From Bombiscardovia asteroides_K (GTDB lineage: Bacteria > Actinomycetota > Actinomycetes > Actinomycetales > Bifidobacteriaceae): a DNA stretch of 64,000 bases. The DNA is taken from the NCBI RefSeq assembly GCF_048001765.1, contig NZ_CP181447.1, positions 1,922,001 through 1,986,000 on the forward strand, written 5' to 3'. Of this stretch, positions 10,001 through 17,598 are shown in pieces (within the stretch, counting starts at the first letter, position 1; the number at the start of each line of letters is the position of its first letter). The position numbers and the translations under genes were made by a program. The notes beneath the pieces are model-generated. The model had not been told where the DNA came from. It saw nothing but the letters and a program-made list of their open reading frames with translations, and did not search any database.

Positions 10001-10918
10001 CAGAGCCCCGCCCTTCCAGGTGGCTGTGGCCCGGTCACCAGGCGGCCTGGTCCCTTCGGCGGTGTTGAAAACGAATTGGTCGGTCAGGTCTTCGCCGCTG
10101 GTCTGGTCTCTGACATGCTGACCACTGATACGGTACTGCTTGCCCTGAGGGTTGAAGACATCGCTAAAAGTCAATTCGCGACCGCCCCGACCGGTTCCAG
10201 TGACGATATGGGTGCGATTGGTCATCCCATCCGCGCTGGTGCCCCTATCCACTTGCTTATCGGGTGGATCCGGTGGCAGATCGGCCGGCTTGGGCTCGTA
10301 GTCGTTGAGCATGATCACTACAAGGGAGATGCCCTTTTCGTCGCCTGCATACTCCTCAGCGAATTTGTCCAGATTGTCGTTGGACTGATCCCAGAAGGAG
10401 TCGCTGGTCCGGTAGGTCACCCCACGGTTGCTGAAGGTGCTGTTGGCCACCTGGCTACGCCAGTTATCCATCCAAAGCTTGTGAATAGCCACGGAGATTC
10501 CATCAAAGATACGTTGGGATCCACGGTAGCCGGCAACCACGCCCACGCCGGTCACCCGGCAGTGGCCCTGTCCGGACTGGTCGGCATGGGCCTCGTTAAA
10601 GCGCGCCTGGCAATTGCCGTTGGCCTCATCCAGAGCCTGCCGCTTGACCCGGGCCGTAGTGGCATTTCCTCCGTCCACCACCCCCATCTGGGAGAACGCC
10701 CTGTCTACGCTGCCTATCTCATAGCCGCCAAAAGCCCCCTGGTCGTCATCTTTGTAGGCCCAACCCTGCCAGAGCCGGACCTTTTGGCCGCCGGGGGGCA
10801 CTGGTCTGCCGCCGGCATGACCTGATCCTCCGCCAGCCATGGCAGGAGCAGCCGGCCCGGCAAGGGTCGCCAGGGCAGCCAGAGCCGCCAAGAGGCCGAT
10901 CCATCTATACTTGTTCAT
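7013..10918 (-). CDS. Large LPETG-anchored surface adhesin with antigen I/II-like isopeptide domains
   Basis: A 1301-residue secreted protein. Residues 1-28 are a signal peptide (cleavage after PAMA). The C-terminus is a complete sortase signal: LPETG at 1262-1266, a hydrophobic segment, then a basic tail. The body is beta-rich. Its last third has repeated blocks resembling the C-domains of streptococcal antigen I/II adhesins (for example YPQVKTWRIEDRLDP and ATNVVTNPVKPLNP), which usually carry internal isopeptide bonds. The N-terminal region (about 30-230) is not recognised. The start at 10918 is chosen over a GTG four codons upstream because GAGGA sits 6 bases before it. It converges with GH115, 51 bases apart. 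Likely role: attachment to host or other cells; ligand unknown. Confidence 0.85.
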   Translation of the reverse strand: MNKYRWIGLLAALAALATLAGPAAPAMAGGGSGHAGGRPVPPGGQKVRLWQGWAYKDDDQGAFGGYEIGSVDRAFSQMGVVDGGNATTARVKRQALDEANGNCQARFNEAHADQSGQGHCRVTGVGVVAGYRGSQRIFDGISVAIHKLWMDNWRSQVANSTFSNRGVTYRTSDSFWDQSNDNLDKFAEEYAGDEKGISLVVIMLNDYEPKPADLPPDPPDKQVDRGTSADGMTNRTHIVTGTGRGGRELTFSDVFNPQGKQYRISGQHVRDQTSGEDLTDQFVFNTAEGTRPPGDRATATWKGGALPEEHRWAWQLDVTVDRPETGVILDQGGIHWKGAARQVDQSTPERRTPTWKPRPDKSWILRDTATGAWKSVIDPQWSNGTGADGHVFLDGDRVGSVVNATVEAHLIEAPKVFALTDDWSAADYLVDQDGAGAIRIFVSKAKADADGHYRRSSVGDIVTKGRDVTDRFEISVTGTRARAQAKSGWLSGLKGMEDPMQVTMLVPFTVRFANGGGAAQVRKDLGRTPDQELTFCKAPDGHGNQGEALTNSGSQTVNRQSVQTNKPGICGYLPPLRKDVISEAGQGGEQASVDGKVVFPGQRLEYQLDTQPSLPDNLAYPVKSIILTDVYDRWFLPDKQTLEVTDLQSGDVIAKTGYATKWKDKDHILRVTITDPARIRQWRAGGKPRIRLRFEGRVDPKAPTDHRVDNQWVLTLNNSLTPSNQVSNPPADFHPSKSDVSTHDPGISIDGKVLLVGDRGVYRISLDARRKDTAYPVWRLGMTDGYDARHLDIDPKGIEVLGSDGRDYTKAFNIQVKNGTVLVFAKTVDTYVPATGVTLKGYPQPADLAAYAAARGHNPLLEPSIDQGLLGRTYDLALPYTVIRAETGHVVRNQATQIVNDLHKATNVVTNPVKPLNPAKDVVVAVGGGSAHGGSIYRDRLFLYRLDSSLLPAGRAYPQVKTWRIEDRLDPAVDRFTGHWAVYATQDLYENGRILIHHGRIMAGSGMSADVHGGPLFTMTADPAGLVKVEATPRYLALVGASGDRPVGWRAYLQCRRLKNVEHHENRFTEFYQDKTLVSNTVWTRTPDMTPALHIEKFDQTGGMPKGDRDQPEQALRTHDDVPIVFRITNDSPRDPSDGIGAIFPARQLHLEDQTIVGQGRVTGIHYPDNWSTLMLRPGQSVDVHATVTGISGRHTDRARVIGSPLVPCPVEEEASLPEREDTGKASLQPDSRGVMVEGHLLCSDRAVRSNSDDWNALGEALPETGAAVALPLAIVAAAVGTGSLLSGLVRRVSKGHGSRH

Positions 10919-11075
10919 ACTCGTCCTCACTCTTCGCCCGCCCCATGCCTTGAGTATGAGCGGCCGCTGGGCATATAGGTGCGTGAGCGGGAGACTGTGG
11001 TCGAATGTGCCGCGGGACGGTTATGCTGTGTATGAGACATACCTATGCCGTCCAGACCGAAAAGGAGACAGGACA

Positions 11076-11567
11076 ATGGCAGAGACATTCGACGTGTTGG
11101 TCGAGATCCCCCGGGGCTCCCGCAACAAGTACGAGATGGACCACGACAGCGGCCATATCAGGCTGGACCGCACCCTCTTCACCTCCATGGGCTACCCCGA
11201 TGACTACGGGTACATCGACGGCACCCTGGGCGAGGACGGGGATCCCTTGGATGCCCTGGTCATGATTCCCGACTCGGTCTTCCCGGGCTGCATCATTGAA
11301 TGCCGCGCCGTAGGCCTCTACCACATGGTCGACGAGGCCGGCGGGGATGACAAGGTCCTCTGTGTGCCCGCCGACGTCCGCTTCGACGCCATCAAGGACA
11401 TCGACGATGTCTCCGATTTCCACAAGCAGGAGATCAAGCACTTCTTCGAGCAGTACAAGGCTCTGGAACCGGGCAAGGAGGTCATGCCCGGCGACTACTG
11501 GACCAACGCCGAGGCCGCCGAGACCCAGATCAGGGCTGCACGCGAGCGCCTGGCCGCCCAGCACTGA
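11076..11567 (+). CDS. ppa: Inorganic pyrophosphatase (soluble, family I)
   Basis: A 163-residue cytosolic enzyme that hydrolyses pyrophosphate to phosphate with Mg2+, pulling biosynthetic reactions forward. The family I signature with metal-binding aspartates is present (DGDPLDALVM), as are the N-terminal 'IEIPRGSRNKYE'-type strand (here VEIPRGSRNKYEMDH) and 'GYPDDYGYIDGT'. An upstream in-frame start exists, but the ATG at 11076 follows AAGGAG and gives the standard N-terminus and length. A hairpin terminator follows. Confidence 0.97.
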   Translation: MAETFDVLVEIPRGSRNKYEMDHDSGHIRLDRTLFTSMGYPDDYGYIDGTLGEDGDPLDALVMIPDSVFPGCIIECRAVGLYHMVDEAGGDDKVLCVPADVRFDAIKDIDDVSDFHKQEIKHFFEQYKALEPGKEVMPGDYWTNAEAAETQIRAARERLAAQH

Positions 11568-11597
11568 CCACTCAAGACTGGTCAGCAGTCATAACCA

Positions 11598-11637
11598 CCC
11601 CGGCAAGGGCCCAACCGAGCGCCCAAACCGGGGTTTT
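11598..11637 (+). terminator. Rho-independent terminator after ppa
   Basis: CCCCGG (11598-11603) pairs with CCGGGG (11628-11633), with an inner stem GGGC/GCCC (11607-11610 with 11621-11624), followed by TTTT. It lies 30 bases after the ppa stop. Confidence 0.7.
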
Positions 11638-11717
11638 GCATGCCCAAATCCTCCCAAATTGCGTCTGGCCGTCTACGATTGCGAATTGCGGGTGTGCGCG
11701 CAAGGGCAGGAGCGGCT

Positions 11718-12164
11718 ATGACTTTCTATACGTACCAATACCTCAAGGGCGGGCAGACCAACTGGACCATGATCAGGATCATCGTGGTCGTCGTTCTGGC
11801 CCTGGCCTTCCTCTTCTTCCTGTTCATGTACTCCCGCCATCGCTGGAACCACAAGTACAAGGATCTGTCCATCATCCTGGCCACCCTGCTCCTCTTGGCT
11901 GCGGCCATCCAGTACAGCGACTACACCAATCTGCGCACGGCCAGCCTGCAGAGCGGACAGCTGACCACGGTCATCGACAAGTCCGCCGCCAAGCTCAAGG
12001 TCAACCCTGAACAGATCAGCATCAACGACACCTCGCGCAACAACGACATGATCATCAAGACTCCCAAGGGCTACTACACCTTGGTATTCAACAGCTCCGG
12101 CTCCGAGTTCCTGCTGCAACGCGCCGACCTGTACCACCCAGACATCACCGTGATCGGAGAGTGA
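11718..12164 (+). CDS. DUF3290 family membrane protein
   Basis: A 148-residue protein with two predicted membrane helices near the N-terminus (about residues 16-38 and 48-64) followed by a soluble domain ending in 'LQRADLYHPDITVIGE'. It matches the DUF3290 family, whose members are almost always encoded next to a DUF421/YetF protein, as here (3 bases apart). The function of the pair is not known; they probably form one membrane complex. The ATG at 11718 has AGGAG 7 bases upstream; an earlier in-frame start would add an unlikely basic leader. Confidence 0.85.
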   Translation: MTFYTYQYLKGGQTNWTMIRIIVVVVLALAFLFFLFMYSRHRWNHKYKDLSIILATLLLLAAAIQYSDYTNLRTASLQSGQLTTVIDKSAAKLKVNPEQISINDTSRNNDMIIKTPKGYYTLVFNSSGSEFLLQRADLYHPDITVIGE

Positions 12165-12167
12165 CCC

Positions 12168-12812
12168 ATGGATATCAATTTCTACGTCAACGTGGCCCTG
12201 AAGCTGATCGTCGGGCTGCTCTTCATCACCCTGCTCATCAATGTGACCGGCAAGGGGAACCTGGCGCCCACCTCGCCCATGGACCAGCTGCAGAACTATG
12301 TTTTGGGCGGCATCATCGGCGGCGTCATCTACAGCGACAGCATCTCAATGGCCCAGTACATTGTCATCCTGCTGATATGGGCGGCGCTGATTCTCATCAC
12401 CCGGTACGCCAAGACCCACATCCATGCAGTGGGCAAGTACATCGACGGTGAACCGGTCACCATCATCAAGAACGGCAAACTGCTGGTCCAGAACTGCCTC
12501 AAGGTCAACCTGACCGCCAAGGAGGTGGACTTCAAGCTGCGCACCAAGGGCATCAACGACATCCGCGACGTCAAGCGGGGCATCGTCGAGCAGAACGGCA
12601 GCCTGACCATCATCTCCGAGGGTGACAAGGACGTGCGCTATCCGGTGGTCATGGACGGGCGGGTCAATCCCGACGTTCTTGACACCATGGGACGGGACGA
12701 GGACTGGCTCGACGAGCAGCTGGCCAAGCAGGGCATACACAAGGTCAGTGATGTGTACATGGCCCGATACCAGAACGGTGAGTTCTACGCCGTCACCTAC
12801 CAGGACCAATAG
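12168..12812 (+). CDS. DUF421 (YetF-like) membrane protein
   Basis: A 214-residue protein with three predicted membrane helices in the first 80 residues and a soluble YetF-type domain (about 85-190; 'IKNGKLLVQNCLKVNLTAKE' and 'GRVNPDVLDTMGRDEDWL'). The family is widespread in Firmicutes and Actinobacteria with no firm biochemical role. It is translationally close to the DUF3290 gene (3-base gap), so the two are probably co-expressed and interact. Family assignment is firm; function is unknown. Confidence 0.9.
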   Translation: MDINFYVNVALKLIVGLLFITLLINVTGKGNLAPTSPMDQLQNYVLGGIIGGVIYSDSISMAQYIVILLIWAALILITRYAKTHIHAVGKYIDGEPVTIIKNGKLLVQNCLKVNLTAKEVDFKLRTKGINDIRDVKRGIVEQNGSLTIISEGDKDVRYPVVMDGRVNPDVLDTMGRDEDWLDEQLAKQGIHKVSDVYMARYQNGEFYAVTYQDQ

Positions 12813-12888
12813 CTCCATCCACGCATCAGGAGACAGCCTGACGGCGACCATGGCCCATTGGGCAGGGCCGCCCGGCCTCATGTCATGC

Positions 12889-12917
12889 TTGATTGTTCCA
12901 GCGCTGACAGGTAAAAT
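12889..12917 (+). promoter_or_regulatory. Putative mntP promoter
   Basis: TTGATT (12889-12894), 17 bases, TAAAAT (12912-12917). Transcription from here would begin near 12924 and give an untranslated leader of about 155 bases before mntP. Confidence 0.5.
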
Positions 12918-12950
12918 CTATGTCCATATTGTTATGGCGTAGCATGTGAA

Positions 12951-13082
12951 CGGCATTCGACGAATTCAAAGCCGACTCCAATCGGCAGTTCCGCGCTCGA
13001 CGCTCCCGAGGCGTAGGCGGGTTTGAGGAGACCTGGTCGAGGCCCATCCCACCGGGGATGAACCCTTTCAAGGAATGCCGTG
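12951..13082 (+). promoter_or_regulatory. Structured mntP leader, possible riboswitch or translational switch
   Basis: CGGCATTC (12951-12958) is the perfect complement of GAATGCCG (13073-13080), which lies between the AAGGA ribosome-binding site and the GTG start of mntP and overlaps both. Inside this long-range stem are local hairpins: GCCGA/TCGGC (12971-12986), CCGC-ACGC/GCGT-GCGG (about 12991-13020) and ATCCC/GGGAT (about 13046-13059). A stem that closes a compact multi-helix domain and also hides the start is typical of ligand-controlled leaders. Many mntP genes in other bacteria carry the manganese (yybP-ykoY) riboswitch, but I could not match its conserved loop sequences here, so the class is open. 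Confidence 0.45.
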
Positions 13083-13643
13083 TTTTTGAAATTGCTGTTT
13101 ATCGCTTTAGGTGTATCTTCTGACGCTTTTGCCGTCTCCATCAGCAAGGGACTGTCCGTGGACCGACTGCGAGCCCGACATCATTGGCTGGTCGGACTTT
13201 GGTTCGGCGGGTTCCAGACTCTGCTGCCCCTGCTGGGATACTTCGCCGCCTCCATGTTGCAGGACTCCCTAGCGGCCGTGGATCACTGGATCATCTTCGC
13301 CATACTTGCAGCCATCGGGGTCAATATGATTCGCGAGAGCGTCTATGGCGAGGAAGAAGGAGCGAAGGGCGAGGAAAGCTTTTCCTGGCGACAGATGCTC
13401 CCTGCAGCCATCGCCACCAGCATCGACTCATTCGGCGTCGGCGCAGGCCTTGCCTTGTTGGGAATCAACATCTGGCTATCCGCATTGGTCATCGGGCTGG
13501 TGACGGCTGCGGCCTCCATTCTGGGGCTGCGCATCGGATACGCGGTCGGGTCCCGCTGGCGCAAACCTGCCAGAATCGCTGGCGGCATCATTCTGATTGT
13601 CCTGGGCATCCAGATCCTTCTGGATCACCTGATGAATGCCTGA
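13080..13643 (+). CDS. mntP: Manganese efflux pump MntP (DUF204)
   Basis: A 187-residue inner-membrane protein with six predicted helices in two related halves. The conserved acidic motifs of MntP are present in both halves: 'GVSSDAFAVSISKG' near residues 11-24 and 'IATSIDSFGVGAGLAL' near 111-126. The family exports Mn2+ to avoid intoxication. It starts with GTG, five bases after AAGGA. This start region is covered by the long-range pairing of the leader, which suggests control of translation, perhaps by metal. Its stop adjoins the end of a convergent membrane-protein gene. Confidence 0.92.
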   Translation: MFLKLLFIALGVSSDAFAVSISKGLSVDRLRARHHWLVGLWFGGFQTLLPLLGYFAASMLQDSLAAVDHWIIFAILAAIGVNMIRESVYGEEEGAKGEESFSWRQMLPAAIATSIDSFGVGAGLALLGINIWLSALVIGLVTAAASILGLRIGYAVGSRWRKPARIAGGIILIVLGIQILLDHLMNA

Positions 13644-13644
13644 C

Positions 13645-14307
13645 TCAGAACGTCGTCTGCAAGACCATAACGGCCAGAACCACGATGGAGCCGGCCAGAA
13701 GAACCGACATCAGCGCCAGGCCAACGGCCCCACGCCGATCAGCTGCCTCTTGAGTCCAGCGATAACCGGAGGTCATGAGCCCACCCAGCAGCAGCAAGGC
13801 CACAAGCACCACCAGAATCGGCATCAGGTCAGGATGCAGGCTTCTGACCAGCTCCGGCAGAAAGACCCACCCCGAGGCGGCGACAGCGGTCACACCGCCC
13901 ATGGCCGTTGCAGAAATGCCTCGGATAACCATCCGCCGGTCCCGACGCAACATCTGACGAACGAACATAAACACGGCCAGGAGGGCCAGCAGGAATGCCG
14001 CAGTCGACAGCCAGGCCCAGAGGGCACCAGGCCCCTGCACGACCAGGGACGGCACCAGAGCGACCAAGACCAGCAAACCAGACACAGCTCGGTCAGGACC
14101 GGGTCGGATGCCCCGGCCCACCAGAGGCCAAGAGACCAGCATGGCCAATGCCAGCACCAGGACCAGAACGGCCTGCACCCATCGAGCGACCCGGGGCTCG
14201 ACCAGCAAACCCGCCGCCACGCCCGGCAGAATCAGGGCCGCCAGGGCCAGCAGCTGCGTCAGGGCGGGCACGCGTCCATCCCGGGTTTCGTTTGAGGTCT
14301 GCGCCAT
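13645..14307 (-). CDS. Conserved membrane protein of unknown function
   Basis: A 220-residue protein with about six predicted transmembrane helices, rich in Ala, Leu and Val, ending in a helix followed by a short tail. I do not recognise a family beyond 'actinobacterial integral membrane protein'. The start at 14307 is supported by a near-perfect AGGAGGACCC before the ATG; an upstream in-frame ATG would add 11 residues without a better site. It is divergent from glnR and convergent with mntP (one base between the two genes). Confidence 0.75.
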   Translation of the reverse strand: MAQTSNETRDGRVPALTQLLALAALILPGVAAGLLVEPRVARWVQAVLVLVLALAMLVSWPLVGRGIRPGPDRAVSGLLVLVALVPSLVVQGPGALWAWLSTAAFLLALLAVFMFVRQMLRRDRRMVIRGISATAMGGVTAVAASGWVFLPELVRSLHPDLMPILVVLVALLLLGGLMTSGYRWTQEAADRRGAVGLALMSVLLAGSIVVLAVMVLQTTF

Positions 14308-14471
14308 GGGTCCTCCTGCCTGTCCCCGTCGGGGAGCCATACGTCACCATCCTAGGGCAAGGCCAACCTGTGAACTCAGAGCCCTGGTGACGGCCCGATT
14401 GTACAATGATGACGACTGTTCAAGGAATCCACCCCCGCTATGGACGAACGGACAGGGAAGAAGGTACCGCC

Positions 14472-15302
14472 GTGACGGATCTGACCTTGATGACCTGCGC
14501 CGAGGACCCGGCATCGGTTCTGCCAGCCTTGGCCCTGCTCTCCCATCGAGTGCGCGTCCTGCCCCTGGATGCCGCCTCCCTGGTAAGAATGCCCGAGGAC
14601 ACCGTGCTGCTGATTGACGCCAGCGACGACCTGGCCGAGGCCAAGACCCTCTGCAACCTGACCCGGGCATCGGGCCTGTCCACGCCCATCATCCTGATTC
14701 TGAGCGAGGGCGGTTTCACCGTGGTCAATGCCGGCTGGGGCGTGGCCGATGTGATCATTCAGTCCGCATCCCCCGCCGAGGTCGAGGCCCGACTGCGGCT
14801 GGTCTGCCAGCGTGTGACACCGACACGCAAGCCGGATGTCCAGCCGGAAGAGGTGGAAGATCAGGTACCCACCGGTCAGGTCCGCTCGGGCGATCTGGTC
14901 GTGGACACCGAGAGCTACACGGCCCGAATCCACGGCCGTCCCATCAACCTGGCCTACAAGGAGTTCGAGCTGCTCAAATATCTGGTTCAGCATCCCGGCA
15001 GGGTCTTCACCAGAGCCCAGCTCCTCCAGGAGGTCTGGGGCTATGACTACTACGGCGGCACCAGGACGGTGGATGTGCACGTGCGGCGGCTCAGGGCCAA
15101 GCTGGGCAGCGAGTACGAGCACCTGATCGGCACGGTCCGCAACGTTGGCTACAGGTTCGACCCGCCCTCCTCGGCAAGGACGACCTCAGCGCCTAAACCG
15201 GAGTCGGATGCCGGGACCAATCCAGACCCAGCCGCGCAAAAGGACAGCCAACCCGAACAACCCCAGGATTCCAAGAAGAAGAAAACCAATCAAAGTGACT
15301 GA
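14472..15302 (+). CDS. glnR: GlnR-like OmpR-family nitrogen regulator
   Basis: A 276-residue orphan response regulator. Residues 1-120 form an atypical receiver domain that keeps Asp49 (TVLLIDAS) but lacks the usual acidic pocket, as in actinobacterial GlnR. Residues about 140-230 form the winged-helix DNA-binding domain with the diagnostic 'YKEFELLKYLVQHPGRVFTR' and 'GGTRTVDVHVRRLRAKLG'. In actinomycetes GlnR activates nitrogen-assimilation genes. A Lys/Pro-rich tail of about 45 residues follows the domain. The GTG at 14472 is preferred (AGAAGG upstream, family-like N-terminus) over an ATG 22 codons earlier. No sensor kinase adjoins, as expected. The end overlaps nth by 8 bases. Confidence 0.87.
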   Translation: MTDLTLMTCAEDPASVLPALALLSHRVRVLPLDAASLVRMPEDTVLLIDASDDLAEAKTLCNLTRASGLSTPIILILSEGGFTVVNAGWGVADVIIQSASPAEVEARLRLVCQRVTPTRKPDVQPEEVEDQVPTGQVRSGDLVVDTESYTARIHGRPINLAYKEFELLKYLVQHPGRVFTRAQLLQEVWGYDYYGGTRTVDVHVRRLRAKLGSEYEHLIGTVRNVGYRFDPPSSARTTSAPKPESDAGTNPDPAAQKDSQPEQPQDSKKKKTNQSD

Positions 15303-16011
15303 TGCATCATCAAATCGAAAGCGCCCCCAGGGCAGGGAAAGCAAGGCCCGGCGCCTGGCCCGCATGCACGAGGAGTACCGCATACTCTGCCAGGTCTTTC
15401 CCGAGGCGGTCTGCGCCCTGCACTTCCGCAACCCCTTCGAACTGCTAGTTGCCACGGTCCTGAGCGCCCAGACCACTGACAAGAGGGTCAACTCAGTGAC
15501 CCCCGAACTCTTCGAGCGCTACCCCGACCCTGCAACCATGGCCCAGGCTCAGCCGGCCGAACTGGAGGCCATCATCCACCCGGTGGGCTTCTATCATGCC
15601 AAGGCCCGACACCTCTTGGGGCTCTCCCTGATGCTGACCGAAGACTACGGGGGCGAGGTCCCCCAGACCATGGAGGAGCTGACCAGCCTACCCGGCGTGG
15701 GACGCAAGACCGCCAACGTGGTCCTGGGCAATGCATTCAACATCCCCGGATTCCCGGTGGACACCCACGTCACCCGTGTCACCGGTCGTCTGCGCTGGCG
15801 GACTGACTGGCGCAGCGCCCACCCCGATCCTGTGAAGATCGAGCATGAAATTTGCGACTGCTTCCCGCCCGAGGACTGGACCAATCTATCGCACAGGCTG
15901 ATTCTGCACGGCCGGGCCACCTGCCACGCCCGCAAGCCCGACTGCCTCCACTGCCCCTTGGCTGAAACATGTCCCAGCGCCGAACTCCTGGCCGGACCAG
16001 CCTCTCGGTAG
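15295..16011 (+). CDS. nth: Endonuclease III (DNA glycosylase/AP lyase)
   Basis: A 238-residue base-excision-repair enzyme that removes oxidised pyrimidines and cuts abasic sites. It shows the helix-hairpin-helix LPGVGRKTANVVLG with the catalytic Lys, the catalytic Asp in VDTHVTRV, and the [4Fe-4S] ligands C-x6-C-x2-C-x5-C near the C-terminus (CHARKPDCLHCPLAETC). The GTG at 15295 overlaps the end of glnR, which suggests coupled translation. The frame is open further upstream, and a start at an internal ATG (15364, MHEEYRIL) is also possible, so the exact N-terminus is uncertain. Confidence 0.93.
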   Translation: MTDASSNRKRPQGRESKARRLARMHEEYRILCQVFPEAVCALHFRNPFELLVATVLSAQTTDKRVNSVTPELFERYPDPATMAQAQPAELEAIIHPVGFYHAKARHLLGLSLMLTEDYGGEVPQTMEELTSLPGVGRKTANVVLGNAFNIPGFPVDTHVTRVTGRLRWRTDWRSAHPDPVKIEHEICDCFPPEDWTNLSHRLILHGRATCHARKPDCLHCPLAETCPSAELLAGPASR

Positions 16012-16021
16012 AATCAAAACC

Positions 16022-17554
16022 ATGGCACGCGGCAGACACAAACAAATCAGATCCGGAATCATCTTTTTCCTGGTACTGGCGGTCCTGACCGCGGGCACCT
16101 ACATGGCCTGGCCCCTGGTGACAGGCCAAGGAGGCTGGCGGCTGCCCTGGGCCCAGGAGGGTTCAGGCCGAATCGTACGCATCCGGGCGCGCCAGGCCCC
16201 CATTTCCCTGGACATCCGCACCGAACCAGGACACGCCACCGACCAGGCCCTGATGGGCAACGTCTACCAGACCCTGACCAGGCCCGACGCCAAAGGTCGG
16301 CCGACGCCCGGCCTGGCCCAGAACTGGGAGGTCTCCGCTAACGGCCTGCTCTATACCTTTCATCTTCGCAATGACGCCCGCTTTGCCGACGGGCGCCGCC
16401 TGACCTCGGAGGATGCCCTCTGGTCCCTGCACCAGATCATCGACCACCAGTACCAGGGCCATCGGGACTTGGACGGACTGGCCAGGGTCACCAACCCCGA
16501 TGATGCCACACTGGTGATCGGTCTGAAGAGCCCGAACGCCAGACTGCTGACCGCCCTGAGCGGTCGGGCGGGCATAGTCTACGACCGCCAGGCCCGGGTA
16601 AACTATTCCACTCGATCAGCCGGCTCAGGCCCCTACCAGGTGGATGACTGGCAGCCGGGCACCAGCCTGACCCTGACTGCCAACAAATCCTACCGAGGCC
16701 CGGACAAGGCCGCCATCGGCAAGGTGATATTCACCTATACCGGCAGTCCGCAAGAGACCGTCAAGGATCTGGACCAGGGACGCCTGGACGCCGTAGTGGA
16801 CATGGATCCTGCCACCGCCGCACAGGCCCACAAGAAGCCGACCGCCACGCCCAGTACAGACAATGTGGTCCTGGCCTTCAACAACATAGCAACCAGCCCG
16901 CTGTCAGACCAGCATATGCGTGAGGCCGTCCGCTACGCCCTGGACCGGGAAGCCATTGCCAAACTGGAGGGAGGCGGAGCCAAGGCGCTGGGCGGACCGC
17001 TCAACCAGCTGAGCCCTGGCTACGATCCGGCTCTTCAGGCCTTCCCCTTCGACCGGGCCCAGGCGATTCATCGGTCCTCCTACTACCGCCCCTCCTTCTT
17101 TAAGAACGGACTGCGTCTGGTCTATCCCAGCGAATTCGGCAGCCAGGTGGGCGAGCTGATGCGCACACAGCTCAAGGCAGCAGGCATCCCCACCCAGGTC
17201 TCCATGGTGGATCAGCCCACCTTCCGTGACCAGGTACTCAACCGCCGCGACTACGACATGGCCCTGATGGTCATGGACAATGATGAAATCGACCGCTTCG
17301 CCGACCCCGACTCCACCATGCTCTTCGACAACATCGATGTCCAGAACTCCTGGAAGCAGGTGACGGACTGCACCGACCAAAACACCTATGCCGAGCGACT
17401 GAAGGCCTTTGCCCGACAGGTCAGCGACCTCTCCCCCAGCGACTGGCTGTATCAGCGCACGCCCCTGGTCCTCACCGCCCCCCGCCTCCAGGGCATGCCC
17501 AGCTCTCTGCTGGACCGCTACCTGCCCCTGTGGAACCTGCGCATCCAGAGGTGA
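16022..17554 (+). CDS. Family 5 extracellular solute-binding protein (peptide/nickel ABC type)
   Basis: A 510-residue SBP_bac_5 protein. An N-terminal membrane segment (about residues 11-33) anchors or exports it; there is no lipobox cysteine, which is unusual for a Gram-positive binding protein. The domain starts near residue 50 with 'ISLDIRTEPGHATDQALMGNVYQTL' and keeps 'YTFHLRNDARFADGRRLTSEDA' typical of the family. No permease or ATPase gene adjoins, so it either works with a transporter encoded elsewhere or has another extracytoplasmic binding role. It begins 10 bases after nth and has no strong ribosome-binding site, suggesting it belongs to the same transcript. Confidence 0.85.
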   Translation: MARGRHKQIRSGIIFFLVLAVLTAGTYMAWPLVTGQGGWRLPWAQEGSGRIVRIRARQAPISLDIRTEPGHATDQALMGNVYQTLTRPDAKGRPTPGLAQNWEVSANGLLYTFHLRNDARFADGRRLTSEDALWSLHQIIDHQYQGHRDLDGLARVTNPDDATLVIGLKSPNARLLTALSGRAGIVYDRQARVNYSTRSAGSGPYQVDDWQPGTSLTLTANKSYRGPDKAAIGKVIFTYTGSPQETVKDLDQGRLDAVVDMDPATAAQAHKKPTATPSTDNVVLAFNNIATSPLSDQHMREAVRYALDREAIAKLEGGGAKALGGPLNQLSPGYDPALQAFPFDRAQAIHRSSYYRPSFFKNGLRLVYPSEFGSQVGELMRTQLKAAGIPTQVSMVDQPTFRDQVLNRRDYDMALMVMDNDEIDRFADPDSTMLFDNIDVQNSWKQVTDCTDQNTYAERLKAFARQVSDLSPSDWLYQRTPLVLTAPRLQGMPSSLLDRYLPLWNLRIQR

Positions 17555-17598
17555 AAAGGCCGGTGCCCCTTGTCACTGTTCGTCCATAAAATGCTGGT

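Noticed and set aside
12924..13079. Canonical yybP-ykoY manganese riboswitch
   Set aside because: Gene context fits, but I could not find the conserved loop sequences. Reported only as an unclassified structured leader.
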